The notes beneath the pieces are model-generated. The model had not been told where the DNA came from. It was given only the letters and a program-made list of their open reading frames with translations, and did no database searches. This document shows, piece by piece, positions 1 through 13,258 of a stretch of 64,000 nt of DNA. Both the position numbers and the translations under genes were made by a program. Numbering within the stretch: position 1 is the stretch's first letter; the number at the start of each line of letters is the position of its first letter. Origin of the DNA: Thermocrispum municipale DSM 44069 (GTDB lineage: Bacteria; Actinomycetota; Actinomycetes; Mycobacteriales; Pseudonocardiaceae); contig NZ_ATYT01000004.1 of the NCBI RefSeq assembly GCF_000427825.1, positions 147,399 to 211,398 of the forward strand. The letters are read 5' to 3'.

Positions 1-40
1 CGCGGCTGAACCTGTCGAGAGCTTGGGGTGATCCGCTGAC

Positions 41-514
41 GTGACACGCATCGATTACTACTACGACCCGGACGCTCCCAAGGCCAACAGCGTCGTGCCT
101 TCGGTAACGGTGGCCGTTCAAGACCGGCGTGGGCGCATCCTTCTTGTGCACAAAACGGACAACGACCTATGGGCGTTGCCGGGTGGCGGACACGAGATCG
201 GCGAGTCGATCTCGGAAACGGCGGTGCGCGAAGTCAAGGAAGAAACCGGCGTGATCGTGGAGCCCACCGGCATCATCGGGCTCTACACGGACCCGAACCA
301 TGTCATGGCGTATGACGACGGGGAGGTCCGACAACAGTTCTCGATCTGTTTCTCGGCTCGCTTGGTAGGCGGAGAGCCTCGCCAGGACGGCACCGAGACA
401 AGCGAAGTACGTTGGGTCGACCCGGTAGACCTCGACCGCCTGACCATTCACCCATCCATGCGCCTGCGCATCCAACACTATCTGGCCGGGCGGTCGAAGC
501 CGTTCATCGGATGA
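41..514 (+). CDS. NUDIX hydrolase
   Basis: A 157-residue NUDIX-fold pyrophosphohydrolase of unknown substrate. The NUDIX box is complete: GGHEIGE near residue 49, then AVREVKEETGV, which fits GX5EX7REUXEEXGU and supplies the glutamates that bind Mg. The start is a GTG. The fold begins about 15 residues in, with the strand VPSVTVAVQDRRGRILLV, so no domain is missing. Members of this group act on nucleoside diphosphates linked to another moiety; nothing visible narrows the substrate. The 3' end overlaps the convergent HD-domain gene by 37 bases. What lies upstream is outside the window, so operon membership is unknown. Confidence 0.9.
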   Translation: MTRIDYYYDPDAPKANSVVPSVTVAVQDRRGRILLVHKTDNDLWALPGGGHEIGESISETAVREVKEETGVIVEPTGIIGLYTDPNHVMAYDDGEVRQQFSICFSARLVGGEPRQDGTETSEVRWVDPVDLDRLTIHPSMRLRIQHYLAGRSKPFIG

Positions 515-1053
515 CGACGCAGGCGCGTTCGGGTCCGACGTATCGAGCCCTCCAACGGCCCAGCGCCTCGCACCCACGCTCGGTGCACCGGATCTTCGGG
601 TGGATAACGCCGCAGGATTTCAGCGATTCGGTCCTGGTAGCTCATCGTCTCCCCGGAGGGACCCGTGGTGAGGTCCGCGGTGATCAGCGCGTCCATGACC
701 GGACTGTTTTCGAACTCGAACTCGGCAAGTTGCAGCTCGAGATCACGTTCGGCGGCTTCGAAGCGCGCCCCCGAATGGTGCGCGACAAGATTGACGATCC
801 GACTCGGGTATCCCTCGGCACGCAGGTAGCGAGCACCGTCAAGGGGATGGAAGCCGGTGTCGACGAGTTCGGCGGCGTACCCGACATCATGCAGCCAGGC
901 TGCAGAGACCAGGATCGGACCGTCCTGCGCAGACACCACGCGGGTCAGGCTGGTCGCGACCCTGGCCACGGCTTGAACATGTGCCCACCGTCTCCCGAGC
1001 GGTCGCACCAAACGCTCAGCCAGCTCCGCTGAGTGCCGAACGAGGTCAGTCAT
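478..1053 (-). CDS. HD-domain phosphohydrolase-like protein
   Basis: A 191-residue protein with an HD metal-dependent phosphohydrolase fold. The expected ligands are visible: H25, the H55-D56 doublet in AAWLHDVGYA, H69 and the H92-H93 pair in VAHHSG. The C-terminal third (residues 95-190) is not recognisable and ends in a basic Arg-rich tail. I took the ATG at 1053; an in-frame GTG at 1065 would add four residues. HD proteins of this size often cleave nucleotides or cyclic nucleotides, but no specific substrate can be read here. It is convergent with and overlaps the NUDIX gene, so the two are not one operon. Confidence 0.8.
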   Translation of the reverse strand: MTDLVRHSAELAERLVRPLGRRWAHVQAVARVATSLTRVVSAQDGPILVSAAWLHDVGYAAELVDTGFHPLDGARYLRAEGYPSRIVNLVAHHSGARFEAAERDLELQLAEFEFENSPVMDALITADLTTGPSGETMSYQDRIAEILRRYPPEDPVHRAWVRGAGPLEGSIRRTRTRLRRHPMNGFDRPAR

Positions 1054-1162
1054 GCTCGCCGCCACGCCCCGACGGTACTCTTCCGGCTTCGTTCAGCCGG
1101 CGTCGGCAATTCACACCCCGAAAAGGGCAGATACCGCTACACGACAACAGTCGCGCTGAGCG

Positions 1163-1837
1163 CTACTTCTTCCCGCCCGCGTAGTCCTTGGTGACGATGA
1201 CGATCACACCGGGGCTGGACTTGGCGATGCCGTCGAACCGCGGCTCGACCCGCATACCGAACTCGGCGCCGATGGCTTCCGCGGCCGCCTTCTCGCTCGT
1301 GCCCGGCCGGTAGTAGACCGTGCTCTGGTAGATGATGCCCTCGGAGTAGTTGCCGACCTGCACCACGTTCCAGCCGCGAGCGCGCAGGTCATCGGCCGCA
1401 CGGGACGCCAAGCCCTTGATCTTGCTGTTGTTGTAGACGCGGATCGACAGGTACTTGTAGGCATCGCCCTTGCTACCGGCTACCGGCCGCTGCGTGCTGT
1501 CGGACGAGCCGCCAGGCTTGTCCGCGCCCGGAGCGCTCGGCTTACCGGACTCGGGCGGACGCGCGGTCGAGGACGACGACTTCGGCGGAGCGGAAACCGA
1601 CTCCGACTCCTGCGGCGTCTTCGACTGATCGGACTCGTCCGGCTTCTGCCCGGGCCCTTCGTCCCCCGGCGCCGGTGTCTGCGACGTGCCAGGCTGCTCG
1701 GGCTGTTGCGCGGCCTGGTCGTCCTCGTCGCCGAGTATCGCGCTCGCTGTCCCGATCACGGCCGCGACTGCGGCCACCCCGAGCAGGGCCAGGCCCCCGG
1801 CCCGCAACGGCCGGGCTGGTCCGCGATGTGTCATCAC
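1163..1837 (-). CDS. Membrane-anchored LytR_C-domain protein
   Basis: A 224-residue protein with a short cytoplasmic N-terminus, one membrane segment (about residues 14-34), a 90-residue Ser/Pro/Asp-rich linker, and a C-terminal LytR_C-type domain (about 128-224). That domain opens with LSIRVYNNSKIKGLASRAAD and carries a GWNVVQVGNY strand. LytR_C domains are usually attached to LytR-CpsA-Psr cell-wall ligases; here the domain stands alone outside the membrane, so a cell-envelope role is inferred. It overlaps the DUF3263 gene by four bases and is very probably co-translated with it. This pair next to def is a common actinobacterial arrangement. Confidence 0.8.
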   Translation of the reverse strand: MMTHRGPARPLRAGGLALLGVAAVAAVIGTASAILGDEDDQAAQQPEQPGTSQTPAPGDEGPGQKPDESDQSKTPQESESVSAPPKSSSSTARPPESGKPSAPGADKPGGSSDSTQRPVAGSKGDAYKYLSIRVYNNSKIKGLASRAADDLRARGWNVVQVGNYSEGIIYQSTVYYRPGTSEKAAAEAIGAEFGMRVEPRFDGIAKSSPGVIVIVTKDYAGGKK

Positions 1838-2172
1838 AGCTCGATCCCCAACCTGCGGGCGCTGCGCTTACGCTTGCGCGCGGCCCGTGTCTTGCGCAGC
1901 CGCTTGACCAGCATCGGGTCCGCGCGCAGCGCCCGTTCGGTGTCCAGCAGCCGGTTCAGCAGCTGGTAGTAGCGGGTCGACGACATGCCGAACTGCTCAC
2001 GGATGGCCTTTTCCTTGGCGCCTGCGTACTGCCACCACTGGCGCTCGAACGCCAGGATGCGCTGTTCCAACTCGGACAGCTCCGCGGCAGCCGGACCGCG
2101 CGGGTCGCCGAGGACCGGGGCGACCGCGCTTGCGGCCTCCTCCCGCCGGGGCATCGACTCCGCAGCGTCCAT
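1834..2172 (-). CDS. DUF3263 family protein
   Basis: A 112-residue protein with the DUF3263 signature: a helix around LEQRILAFERQWWQYAG, then KEKAIREQFGMSSTRYYQLL, which looks like a helix-turn-helix. The C-terminus is strongly basic (residues 90-108), consistent with nucleic-acid binding. The family is small, actinobacterial and of unknown function; a transcriptional role is inference. A GGAGGAGG ribosome site abuts the ATG. It is the first gene of a two-gene operon with the LytR_C protein and is divergent from def. Confidence 0.75.
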   Translation of the reverse strand: MDAAESMPRREEAASAVAPVLGDPRGPAAAELSELEQRILAFERQWWQYAGAKEKAIREQFGMSSTRYYQLLNRLLDTERALRADPMLVKRLRKTRAARKRKRSARRLGIEL

Positions 2173-2312
2173 CCTCCTCCGATCGACTCACCGGCGTCGC
2201 CTGTTCGTCCGCCGGAATCACAAGCCTGTGATTCCGCCACAGCCATTAGATCATGCGTGACCGGCACCCGCCTGGCGCTGCGCCCGGCGCGTCCGGCTTA
2301 CACTCACCCGCT

Positions 2313-2882
2313 GTGACCATTCACCCGATCCGCATCGCCGGCGACCCCGTGCTGCACAACCCGACGCGTCCGGTGGAGAAGTTCGACGAGTCGCTGCGCA
2401 CGCTCGCCGATGACATGTTCGAGACCATGTACGCCGCCGAGGGTGTGGGCCTGGCGGCCAACCAGATCGGCGTCGATCTGCGCATCTTCGTCTACGACTG
2501 CCCGGACGAAGAGCTCGGCGAGCGGCGGAAGGGCCTGGTGGTCAACCCCGTGCTGGAGACCTCGGAACGACCGGAAGGCATGCCGGACCCGGACAACGAC
2601 TGGGAAGGCTGCCTGTCCGTACCCGGTGAGTCGTTCCCGACCGGCCGGGCGACGTGGGCGAAAGTCACCGGTTTCGACCTCGACGGTGAGCCGATCGAGG
2701 TCGAGGGCAAGGGTTTCTTCGCCCGCTGCCTGCAGCACGAGACCGATCACCTGGACGGCTACATCTACCTGGACCGGCTGGTCGGCAGGCACGCCCGCGC
2801 GGCGAAGAAGATGATCAAGCGCAACGGCTGGGGCGTGCCCGGGCTGAGCTGGGACCCCAGCGACGAGAAACCGAAGCCGTGA
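2313..2882 (+). CDS. def: Peptide deformylase
   Basis: A 189-residue deformylase that removes the N-formyl group from nascent proteins as they leave the ribosome. All three family motifs are intact: GVGLAANQ (residues 44-51), EGCLS (98-102, metal ligand Cys100) and QHETDH (141-146, metal ligands His142 and His146, catalytic Glu143). I chose the GTG at 2313 because the family begins immediately with [13 protein letters not shown]; an upstream in-frame start at 2253 would add 20 residues without family resemblance. It is a single gene, divergent from the DUF3263 pair. Confidence 0.95.
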   Translation: MTIHPIRIAGDPVLHNPTRPVEKFDESLRTLADDMFETMYAAEGVGLAANQIGVDLRIFVYDCPDEELGERRKGLVVNPVLETSERPEGMPDPDNDWEGCLSVPGESFPTGRATWAKVTGFDLDGEPIEVEGKGFFARCLQHETDHLDGYIYLDRLVGRHARAAKKMIKRNGWGVPGLSWDPSDEKPKP

Positions 2883-3002
2883 GCGCGTAACGGCCACCGC
2901 GAAATTCCGACCCGCTCGCTGAGGGCGAACACCGCACAAGCCGGGCATTCTCCCGCCCGGCAACACGTTGTAACGGTGTAATCGGAGTTGGAGGTGGTCG
3001 TC

Positions 3003-3935
3003 ATGGCGGACACCCGCAGGCCGGACGAAGACGCCCTGGACGCCTACTCCCGCGTGGTCACCTCCGTGGCGCGTCGGCTCACCCCGCAGGTCGCCAGCGT
3101 GCAACTGCTGCGCGGCGGCGGGTCGGCCGTGGTGTTCGACTACGACCACTTGATCACCAACGCGCACGTCGTCGGTGGTGCGCGGCACGGCAAAGCGACG
3201 TTCTCCGACGGTGCCGAGGCGCCGTTCGAGGTGGTCGGCTCGGATCCGCTGTCCGATCTGGCCGTCCTCCGCGTGGACGGCGACCTGCCCATGCCCGCCG
3301 AACTCGGCGACGCCGATCAGCTGGTGGTCGGCCAGCTGGTCGTCGCGGTGGGCAGCCCTCTCGGGCTGTCCGGATCGGTCACCGCAGGCGTGGTGTCCGC
3401 GCTCGGGCGTGCGCTGCCCGCCCGGCACGGCAGGGCCAGCCGGATGATCGAGGACGTCATCCAGACCGACGCCGCGCTCAACCCGGGCAACTCCGGCGGC
3501 GCGCTCGCCGACTCGGCCGGCCGTGTCGTCGGGATCAACACCGCGCTGGCGGGCATCGGGGTCGGGCTGGCCGTGCCGATGAACTCGACCACGCGCCGGA
3601 TCATCGACACGTTGCTGGTCGAGGGTCGTGTGCGGCGCGCGTATCTGGGCATCGTCGGAACTCCGGCGCCCTTGCCGGACGAAGTCGCGGAACGGACCGG
3701 GCAGCGGGCCGGCCTGCGGATCGTGGAGACCGTCCCCGGTGGGCCGGCGGACCGCGCGGGACTGCGCGCCGGGGACATCATCCTGACCGTGGCCCGCACC
3801 GAGGTCAGCGACGCGCAAGGCATCCAGCGTCAGCTGTTCGCCGAGGTCATCGGTACTCGGCTGGCGGTGACCGTGCTGCGTAACGGAGCCATGGTCGACG
3901 TCTTCGCGACGCCGACCGAGCTCAGCCTCGGTTGA
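3003..3935 (+). CDS. HtrA-like trypsin-fold serine protease with PDZ domain
   Basis: A 310-residue S1C-type protease. The catalytic triad reads His55 (TNAHVVG), Asp85 (SDLAVL) and Ser164 (GNSGGAL), all intact. A PDZ domain follows from about residue 215 (RRAYLGIVG, then GGPADRAGLRAGDIIL), giving the usual HtrA order of protease then one PDZ. Unlike most HtrA proteins it has neither a signal peptide nor a membrane segment, so as encoded it should be cytoplasmic. The ATG at 3003 is favoured over a TTG at 2988 because GGAGG at 2990-2994 sits 8 bases upstream. It overlaps the convergent DUF385 gene by 14 bases. Confidence 0.85.
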   Translation: MADTRRPDEDALDAYSRVVTSVARRLTPQVASVQLLRGGGSAVVFDYDHLITNAHVVGGARHGKATFSDGAEAPFEVVGSDPLSDLAVLRVDGDLPMPAELGDADQLVVGQLVVAVGSPLGLSGSVTAGVVSALGRALPARHGRASRMIEDVIQTDAALNPGNSGGALADSAGRVVGINTALAGIGVGLAVPMNSTTRRIIDTLLVEGRVRRAYLGIVGTPAPLPDEVAERTGQRAGLRIVETVPGGPADRAGLRAGDIILTVARTEVSDAQGIQRQLFAEVIGTRLAVTVLRNGAMVDVFATPTELSLG

Positions 3936-4365
3936 TCCGGAAGACCGGGAACCCGGGCGCGGCCGCCCGCAAATCCTCGTCGGGCGAGTCGACGGTCAGA
4001 TCGCCCAGGAACGCCTTGACCTCCCATGCCCAACGTCGCAAGTACTCGCGCAGCATGGGCAGCTTCTCGTCGTCGCCCAGTTCTGTCGCGGTGAACGGCT
4101 CGGGCCGGCGGCCGACCCGCAATTCGCCTTCCCCGGCCGCCCGCAAGTTCCTCACCCACTGCGCGTGCCCCCGAGGGGCGATGAGGTACCGCTCGCCGTC
4201 CAGCTTCAGCACATTGACCGGGACGCGCCGGATCTGGCCCGTCTTCCGCCCCCGGACGCGCAGTTCGCGGCTGCCGGCGACGCTGATCCCGAGCCGGATC
4301 AGCCGCACCACCACCCAGTTGAACACCATGGTCGCCTTGCCCGGCTTGATGTACCGCTGATTCAT
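3922..4365 (-). CDS. Deazaflavin (F420)-dependent nitroreductase-family protein (DUF385)
   Basis: A 147-residue protein of the small split-barrel family (Ddn/DUF385) that binds F420 in actinomycetes. Family features are the strand ELRVRGRKTGQIRRVPV, the GERYLIAPRGH segment and WVRNLRAAGEGEL. Family members reduce nitro groups, enones or quinones with F420H2; the substrate here cannot be read. The ATG at 4365 is preceded by GAGGGGGAG at a good distance; an upstream in-frame start at 4446 would add 27 unrelated residues and intrude on the riboswitch region. Confidence 0.8.
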   Translation of the reverse strand: MNQRYIKPGKATMVFNWVVVRLIRLGISVAGSRELRVRGRKTGQIRRVPVNVLKLDGERYLIAPRGHAQWVRNLRAAGEGELRVGRRPEPFTATELGDDEKLPMLREYLRRWAWEVKAFLGDLTVDSPDEDLRAAAPGFPVFRINRG

Positions 4366-4454
4366 CGCTCCCCCTCGAGGTCCTGGCGCCCACGGTAGCG
4401 GCGACCTTGAACCGGCGCACCGGCCGTGGCATGGTCGGAGCGACAACTACACAC

Positions 4455-7086
<2,632 letters not shown>

Positions 7087-7215
7087 GCGCACCGAGCGCG
7101 GGCTCCCGCGGCGACGGGTTGTCGACCGCGGGGGCCCGCCGAGCATCCGTCGCGGTACGAGCGACGCGTCACAAATCAGCCGTACCGATGATCATGCGAC
7201 CGGACGGCCGTTACG

Positions 7216-8064
7216 ATGCGCTCGGTCGAGGTAGCCGATGACGTAGGGATGCCACGGGTGACGCCACGCGAACGAATCACCGCGCTGGTGGAGCACCCGT
7301 ACTTCCAGCGATTCATCATCGCGGTGATCGTGCTCAACGCGGTGTTGCTCGGCGTGCAGACCTCGGCTCCGCTGGCGGAGCATTACCACAGCTTGATCGA
7401 CGCGTTGGACGTCGCGGCGCTGGCGGTCTTCGTGGTCGAGCTGGCCATGAAGCTCTACGCGTACCGGACGGCGTTCTTCCGTGACCCGTGGAACGTGTTC
7501 GACTTCGTGATCGTGGCGGTCGCGCTGATCCCCGCCACCGGGCCGTTCGCCGTGCTGCGTGCGCTGCGCATTTTGCGGGTGCTGCGGTTGATCTCCGCGG
7601 TCGGCTCGATGCGCCGCGTGGTCGGCGCGCTGCTCGGCGCCATCCCCGGCATGTTGTCCATCGTGGCGTTGGCCGCGCTGGTCATCTTCGTCGCGGGCGT
7701 GATGGGCACGACGCTGTTCGCCGATGCGTCCCCGCACTACTTCGGTGATCTCGGACGGTCGCTGTTCTCGCTGTTCCAGGTCATGACCGGGGAGTCGTGG
7801 CCGGACATCGCCGAGGAAGTCATGGCGGAACAGCCGGTCGCCTGGGTTTTCTTCGTCATCTACATCCTGATCTCCAGTTTCGCCGTGCTGAACCTGTTCA
7901 TCGCGGTGGTGGTCAGCGAGATGGAGGAGCAGCTGCGCGAGGACATGCGCGCCGAGGAGCAGCAACAAGCCGACGAGCTGGCCGCGGCCCATGAACGGGT
8001 CCTCGCCGAACTGGCCGCCATCCGCGCCGACCTCGCGGCCCTGCGCAACCGTGCGACCGGTTGA
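7216..8064 (+). CDS. Voltage-gated cation channel, NaChBac-like (first of tandem pair)
   Basis: A six-helix, single-domain voltage-gated channel subunit of about 270-282 residues, expected to tetramerise in the cell membrane. S1 starts near FIIAVIVLNAVLL. S4 is VLRALRILRVLRLISA, with arginine every third residue. The pore loop is FQVMTGESWPD, then S6 FFVIYILISSFAVLNLFIAVVV, and a long charged coiled coil ends the protein, as in NaChBac. The filter has TGESW where sodium-selective relatives have TLESW. The start is uncertain: ATG 7216, ATG 7249 or GTG 7258. About 50 bases separate it from its paralogue, so they are probably co-transcribed. Confidence 0.88.
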   Translation: MRSVEVADDVGMPRVTPRERITALVEHPYFQRFIIAVIVLNAVLLGVQTSAPLAEHYHSLIDALDVAALAVFVVELAMKLYAYRTAFFRDPWNVFDFVIVAVALIPATGPFAVLRALRILRVLRLISAVGSMRRVVGALLGAIPGMLSIVALAALVIFVAGVMGTTLFADASPHYFGDLGRSLFSLFQVMTGESWPDIAEEVMAEQPVAWVFFVIYILISSFAVLNLFIAVVVSEMEEQLREDMRAEEQQQADELAAAHERVLAELAAIRADLAALRNRATG

Positions 8065-8121
8065 GCCGTCCGAATCATCGTCTGCTTTCCAGCGACGAGA
8101 AGTGCACCCAGGAGGATGCCG

Positions 8122-8946
8122 ATGCAGTGGCGTGACCGCCTGGCCGCCGTGGTGGAGAACCGGCGGTTCCAGCAGTTCATCATCGCGGTCATCGTGTTCA
8201 ACGCGATCACGCTGGCGATGGAGACGTCGCAGTCGATCATGGCGAGCAACGGCGACCTGCTGCATGTGCTGGACAAGATCATGCTGGCGGTGTTCGTCGC
8301 CGAGCTGGTCATGAAACTGACGGCCTACGGCCCCAAGTTCTTCTCCGACGGCTGGAACGCCTTCGACTTCGTGGTGGTGGCGATCGCGCTGATTCCGGCC
8401 AGCGGGCCGTTCGCCGTGCTGCGTGCGCTGCGCGTGCTGCGGGTGTTGCGGCTGATCTCGGCCGTGCCCGCCATGCGCAAGGTCGTCAACGGCCTGCTGT
8501 CGGCGATCCCCGGCATGGCGTCCATCGTCGCGCTGCTCGGGCTGGTGCTGTTCGTCTCCGGGGTGATGGCCACCAACCTGTTCCGGGACGTGGCGCCGGA
8601 GTACTTCGGTGACATCGGCACGTCGCTGTTCGCGCTGTTCCAGATCATGACCGGGGAATCGTGGCCGGACATCGCCGAGGCCGTGATGGCCGAGATGCCG
8701 CTGGCCTGGATCTTCTTCGTCATCTACATCCTGATCTCGACGTTCGCGGTGCTGAACCTGTTCATCGCGGTGGTGGTCAACGCGATGGAGGAACAGCTGC
8801 GCGAGGAGATCCAGGAAGAGGGCGAGCAGCACCATCAGGAGCTGACCGACTCGAACGCGACGATCCTGGCCGAGCTCCAGGCGTTGCGGGCCGAAGTGGC
8901 TGCGCTGCGTGCCGGGCTCGACGGGCAGAAGGTCTCCACCGACTAG
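8122..8946 (+). CDS. Voltage-gated cation channel, NaChBac-like (second of tandem pair)
   Basis: A 274-residue paralogue of the preceding channel, closely similar along its length. It keeps S4 VLRALRVLRVLRLISA, the same filter MTGESWPD, S6 FFVIYILISTFAVLNLFIAVVV and a C-terminal coiled coil rich in Glu and Gln. I took ATG 8122 because GGAGG at 8111-8115 is six bases upstream; the ATG at 8116 directly abuts that site and is unlikely. The two genes look like a tandem duplication and could form homo- or heterotetramers. The permeant ion is not established by sequence. Confidence 0.9.
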   Translation: MQWRDRLAAVVENRRFQQFIIAVIVFNAITLAMETSQSIMASNGDLLHVLDKIMLAVFVAELVMKLTAYGPKFFSDGWNAFDFVVVAIALIPASGPFAVLRALRVLRVLRLISAVPAMRKVVNGLLSAIPGMASIVALLGLVLFVSGVMATNLFRDVAPEYFGDIGTSLFALFQIMTGESWPDIAEAVMAEMPLAWIFFVIYILISTFAVLNLFIAVVVNAMEEQLREEIQEEGEQHHQELTDSNATILAELQALRAEVAALRAGLDGQKVSTD

Positions 8947-9003
8947 CTCGCCACCGGCGGGCAGGGCTACGTCCCCGCTGTCTGCGCACCGAGGGGCGGG
9001 ACT

Positions 9004-9020
9004 CCGGCCGAGGCGGCCGG
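9004..9020. terminator. GC-rich hairpin between channel gene and thiG
   Basis: CCGGCC and GGCCGG form a six-base perfect stem around a five-base loop, in the 169-base gap between the convergent channel and thiOSG operons. There is no T-run, so a terminator role is only suggested by position. Confidence 0.25.
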
Positions 9021-9115
9021 CGGTCTTCCCCGGGCGGCTGCCGTCGCGGGCAGACGAGGCGGGCGGCTCACGCGCCGCGGCGGACGGGCAAGCCAGGCGA
9101 CCCGCACCGACCTGC

Positions 9116-11213
<2,098 letters not shown>

Positions 11214-11221
11214 GATCACGC

Positions 11222-11305
11222 TCCCTGCGCCGGCATGACCCGGATCAGGTTCCACGGTCGGAGCTGCCGCTCCCTCTCAGCCCGCTGCTCGGGCTCCCGT
11301 GCGGA
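11222..11305 (-). promoter_or_regulatory. TPP riboswitch upstream of thiO
   Basis: On the minus strand the order is GCACGGGAGCCCGAGC, GGGCTGAGAGGGAGC, GCTCCGACCGTGGAACCTG, ATCCGGGTCATGCCGGCGCAGGG, a textbook THI element. Its 3' edge abuts or overlaps the GGGAG ribosome site of thiO, again suggesting control of translation initiation by thiamine pyrophosphate. It is compact (about 84 bases), with a short P3 arm. Confidence 0.95.
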
Positions 11306-11393
11306 CGCCTCAACCGTAGCGTGATCAGCCGCGACAGTGCCAACCTCACGACCGTGGCGCTGCCCACCCCGGCCGGGTGGGTACCGTGACGAC

Positions 11394-12065
11394 GTGCCTG
11401 GATTGAACGGCGATCAGATCCGCGCTCGGCTGGCCGACGCGCGGCTGTACTTGTGCACCGACGCCCGGCGGTCGCGCGGCGACCTGGCCGAGTTCGCCGA
11501 CGCCGCGCTGGCCGGCGGGGTGGACCTCATCCAGCTCCGCGACAAGGCGGGCGGGGTGCCGCTCGAGGCCCGCGAGGAGCTGGCGGCGCTCGAGGTGCTG
11601 GCCGAAGCGTGCGAGCGGCACGGCGCGCTTCTTGCGGTCAACGACCGAGCGGACGTCGCGCTGGCGGCGGAGGCCGACGTTCTGCACCTGGGGCAGGACG
11701 ACCTTCCGGTCGAGATCGCCCGCCGAGTGGTCGGCGACGAGATGGTCGTCGGCTTGTCGTCGCACTCGATCGAGCAGGCCCTGGCCGCGGCCGAGACGAA
11801 CGGGGTGGATTACTTCTGCACCGGGCCGTGCTGGCCGACCCCGACCAAGCCGGGACGACCGGCGCCCGGGCTCGACCTGGTCCGCGCGGTGGCGGCGGCC
11901 GGCCCGCAGCGCCCGTGGTTCGCCATCGGCGGCATCGATCAGCAGCGGCTGCCCGAGGTACTGGACGCGGGCGCCCGACGGATCGTCGTGGTGCGCGCGA
12001 TCACCGAAGCCGAGGACCCCAGGGCAGCCGCCGAGGCGCTCAGCACCGCCTTGCGGGCGCGCTGA
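11394..12065 (+). CDS. thiE: Thiamine phosphate synthase
   Basis: ThiE (223 residues) couples HMP pyrophosphate to thiazole phosphate. TIM-barrel motifs are present: [62 protein letters not shown] and FAIGGI. GTG 11394 is the start closest to the family N-terminus; an in-frame start at 11337 would add 19 atypical residues. It is divergent from the riboswitch-controlled thiO operon and shows no riboswitch of its own, so its expression may be independent of TPP. It ends three bases before the convergent membrane-protein gene. Confidence 0.93.
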   Translation: MPGLNGDQIRARLADARLYLCTDARRSRGDLAEFADAALAGGVDLIQLRDKAGGVPLEAREELAALEVLAEACERHGALLAVNDRADVALAAEADVLHLGQDDLPVEIARRVVGDEMVVGLSSHSIEQALAAAETNGVDYFCTGPCWPTPTKPGRPAPGLDLVRAVAAAGPQRPWFAIGGIDQQRLPEVLDAGARRIVVVRAITEAEDPRAAAEALSTALRAR

Positions 12066-12068
12066 GCG

Positions 12069-13010
12069 TTACTCCGCCGGCTGCTGGCCCGGGCGCTCGT
12101 TCTGCCCAGGCAGCTGCGGCAGCTGCTCGTCCGGCTGCTCCTGCTGCGGAGTCGACGGTTGCGTCGGTGTCGTGCTGGCCGGCGGCTGTTCCGTCGTCGG
12201 CGGCTGCTGCGGTTCCTCGGAGTCCTGCGGGACCTCGGGCGCGTCCTGCTCCTGCTCGTCCTGAGAGCTCTCGTCCGAATCCGCGGGCGTGGACGGCGTG
12301 CTGGACTTGCCGTCGTCCGGCGCCGTGGGCTGGTCCTTCTGCTGCTGCTCGTTGCCGGACTCGTCGACGCCGAGCACGTTGGTGATCGTGCGGCCCTTCT
12401 CGCCGGAGATGGCGTTGCCGGTGAGCAGCTCGATGCCGGTGATGACCGCCATGCCGAGCAAGAAGGCCGCGACCGTCCCGCCGAGCACGACTCCCCAGCG
12501 GATGCGGCGCCGGGGCTTGTCCTGGTCCTCGGCCGGGGCGACTTCCTCGCCGCGCGGCCGTGGGATGAACACGGTCGGCGCGTCCGGGTCGACGGGGCCG
12601 TCCGCGTTGTTCGGCGCAGGAAGCCATTGCGTCGCCTCGGGGTCTGCGTGCATGAGGCGCGTGCCGTTCTGCGCCGGCAACTTCTGCGTGCCACCAGGAC
12701 CCTGCTGAGCAGGCATGGTGCGCGTCGCGTCCTGCCCGGGCATCACCCGCGTGGCGTCCGAGCCCCGCGCGTACGCCCGCAGCGCCACCTTGGCCAGCGC
12801 GGCTTCCTTCGTCCGCTTGGCCGCCTGCTTGGTGCGTTCCAGCGAACGCAAGTAGAGCTCGCTGCCGACGGTGGTGCCCAGGCTGAGCAAACCTGCGCCG
12901 ATCACGGTGCCGTACACCCCGAGCTGCGCGCCGACGAACGCAGCCGTGATCGCGGCCAACGCACCCGCCACGACCTGAGCAGGCCGGAGTCCGTTTCTTT
13001 CTTCCTTCAC
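12069..13010 (-). CDS. Hypothetical three-helix membrane protein with acidic Gln/Pro tail
   Basis: A 313-residue protein of no recognised family. Two hydrophobic stretches lie near the N-terminus (about residues 10-28 and 32-47) and a third at about 172-192 (GVVLGGTVAAFLLGMAVITGI). Between them is a basic coiled segment (residues 56-80) and short repeated phrases such as DATRVMP and DATRTMP, GGTQKLP and NGTRLMH around residues 84-120. The last 110 residues are Gln, Glu, Pro and Ser rich and presumably disordered outside the cell. This layout is common in uncharacterised Pseudonocardiales envelope proteins. Divergent from the dehydratase gene. Confidence 0.7.
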   Translation of the reverse strand: MKEERNGLRPAQVVAGALAAITAAFVGAQLGVYGTVIGAGLLSLGTTVGSELYLRSLERTKQAAKRTKEAALAKVALRAYARGSDATRVMPGQDATRTMPAQQGPGGTQKLPAQNGTRLMHADPEATQWLPAPNNADGPVDPDAPTVFIPRPRGEEVAPAEDQDKPRRRIRWGVVLGGTVAAFLLGMAVITGIELLTGNAISGEKGRTITNVLGVDESGNEQQQKDQPTAPDDGKSSTPSTPADSDESSQDEQEQDAPEVPQDSEEPQQPPTTEQPPASTTPTQPSTPQQEQPDEQLPQLPGQNERPGQQPAE

Positions 13011-13258
13011 TTACGCCAACTTCCCCACACGTATTGCAGCTGAACCCTCCACCCGGCCAACGCGTGCGCGCCGGGAATCGTTGCCGGACGTAACGGACAA
13101 CACGTGCAACCGTCCACAGTGGACTGAAATCGGTCACAGCCGGACGTCGGACGGTCGCTCGCGGCTACCGCCGGACGCGCGACGGCACGCCCCGCCCCGC
13201 TCCCCCAGGTGACCAATCGCTCCTTACCCGCCGCGCGCATCTCGGGCAATCTGGACAC

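Noticed and set aside
2304-3818. Minus-strand open frame of about 500 codons opposite def and the HtrA-like gene
   Set aside because: Composition is Arg/Val/His/Gly rich with no motifs, and it lies opposite two clear genes; it is a GC-bias shadow.
7192-8835. Minus-strand 547-codon frame opposite both channel genes
   Set aside because: Very His/Asp/Arg-rich and repeats itself because the channel genes are duplicated; no family signal.
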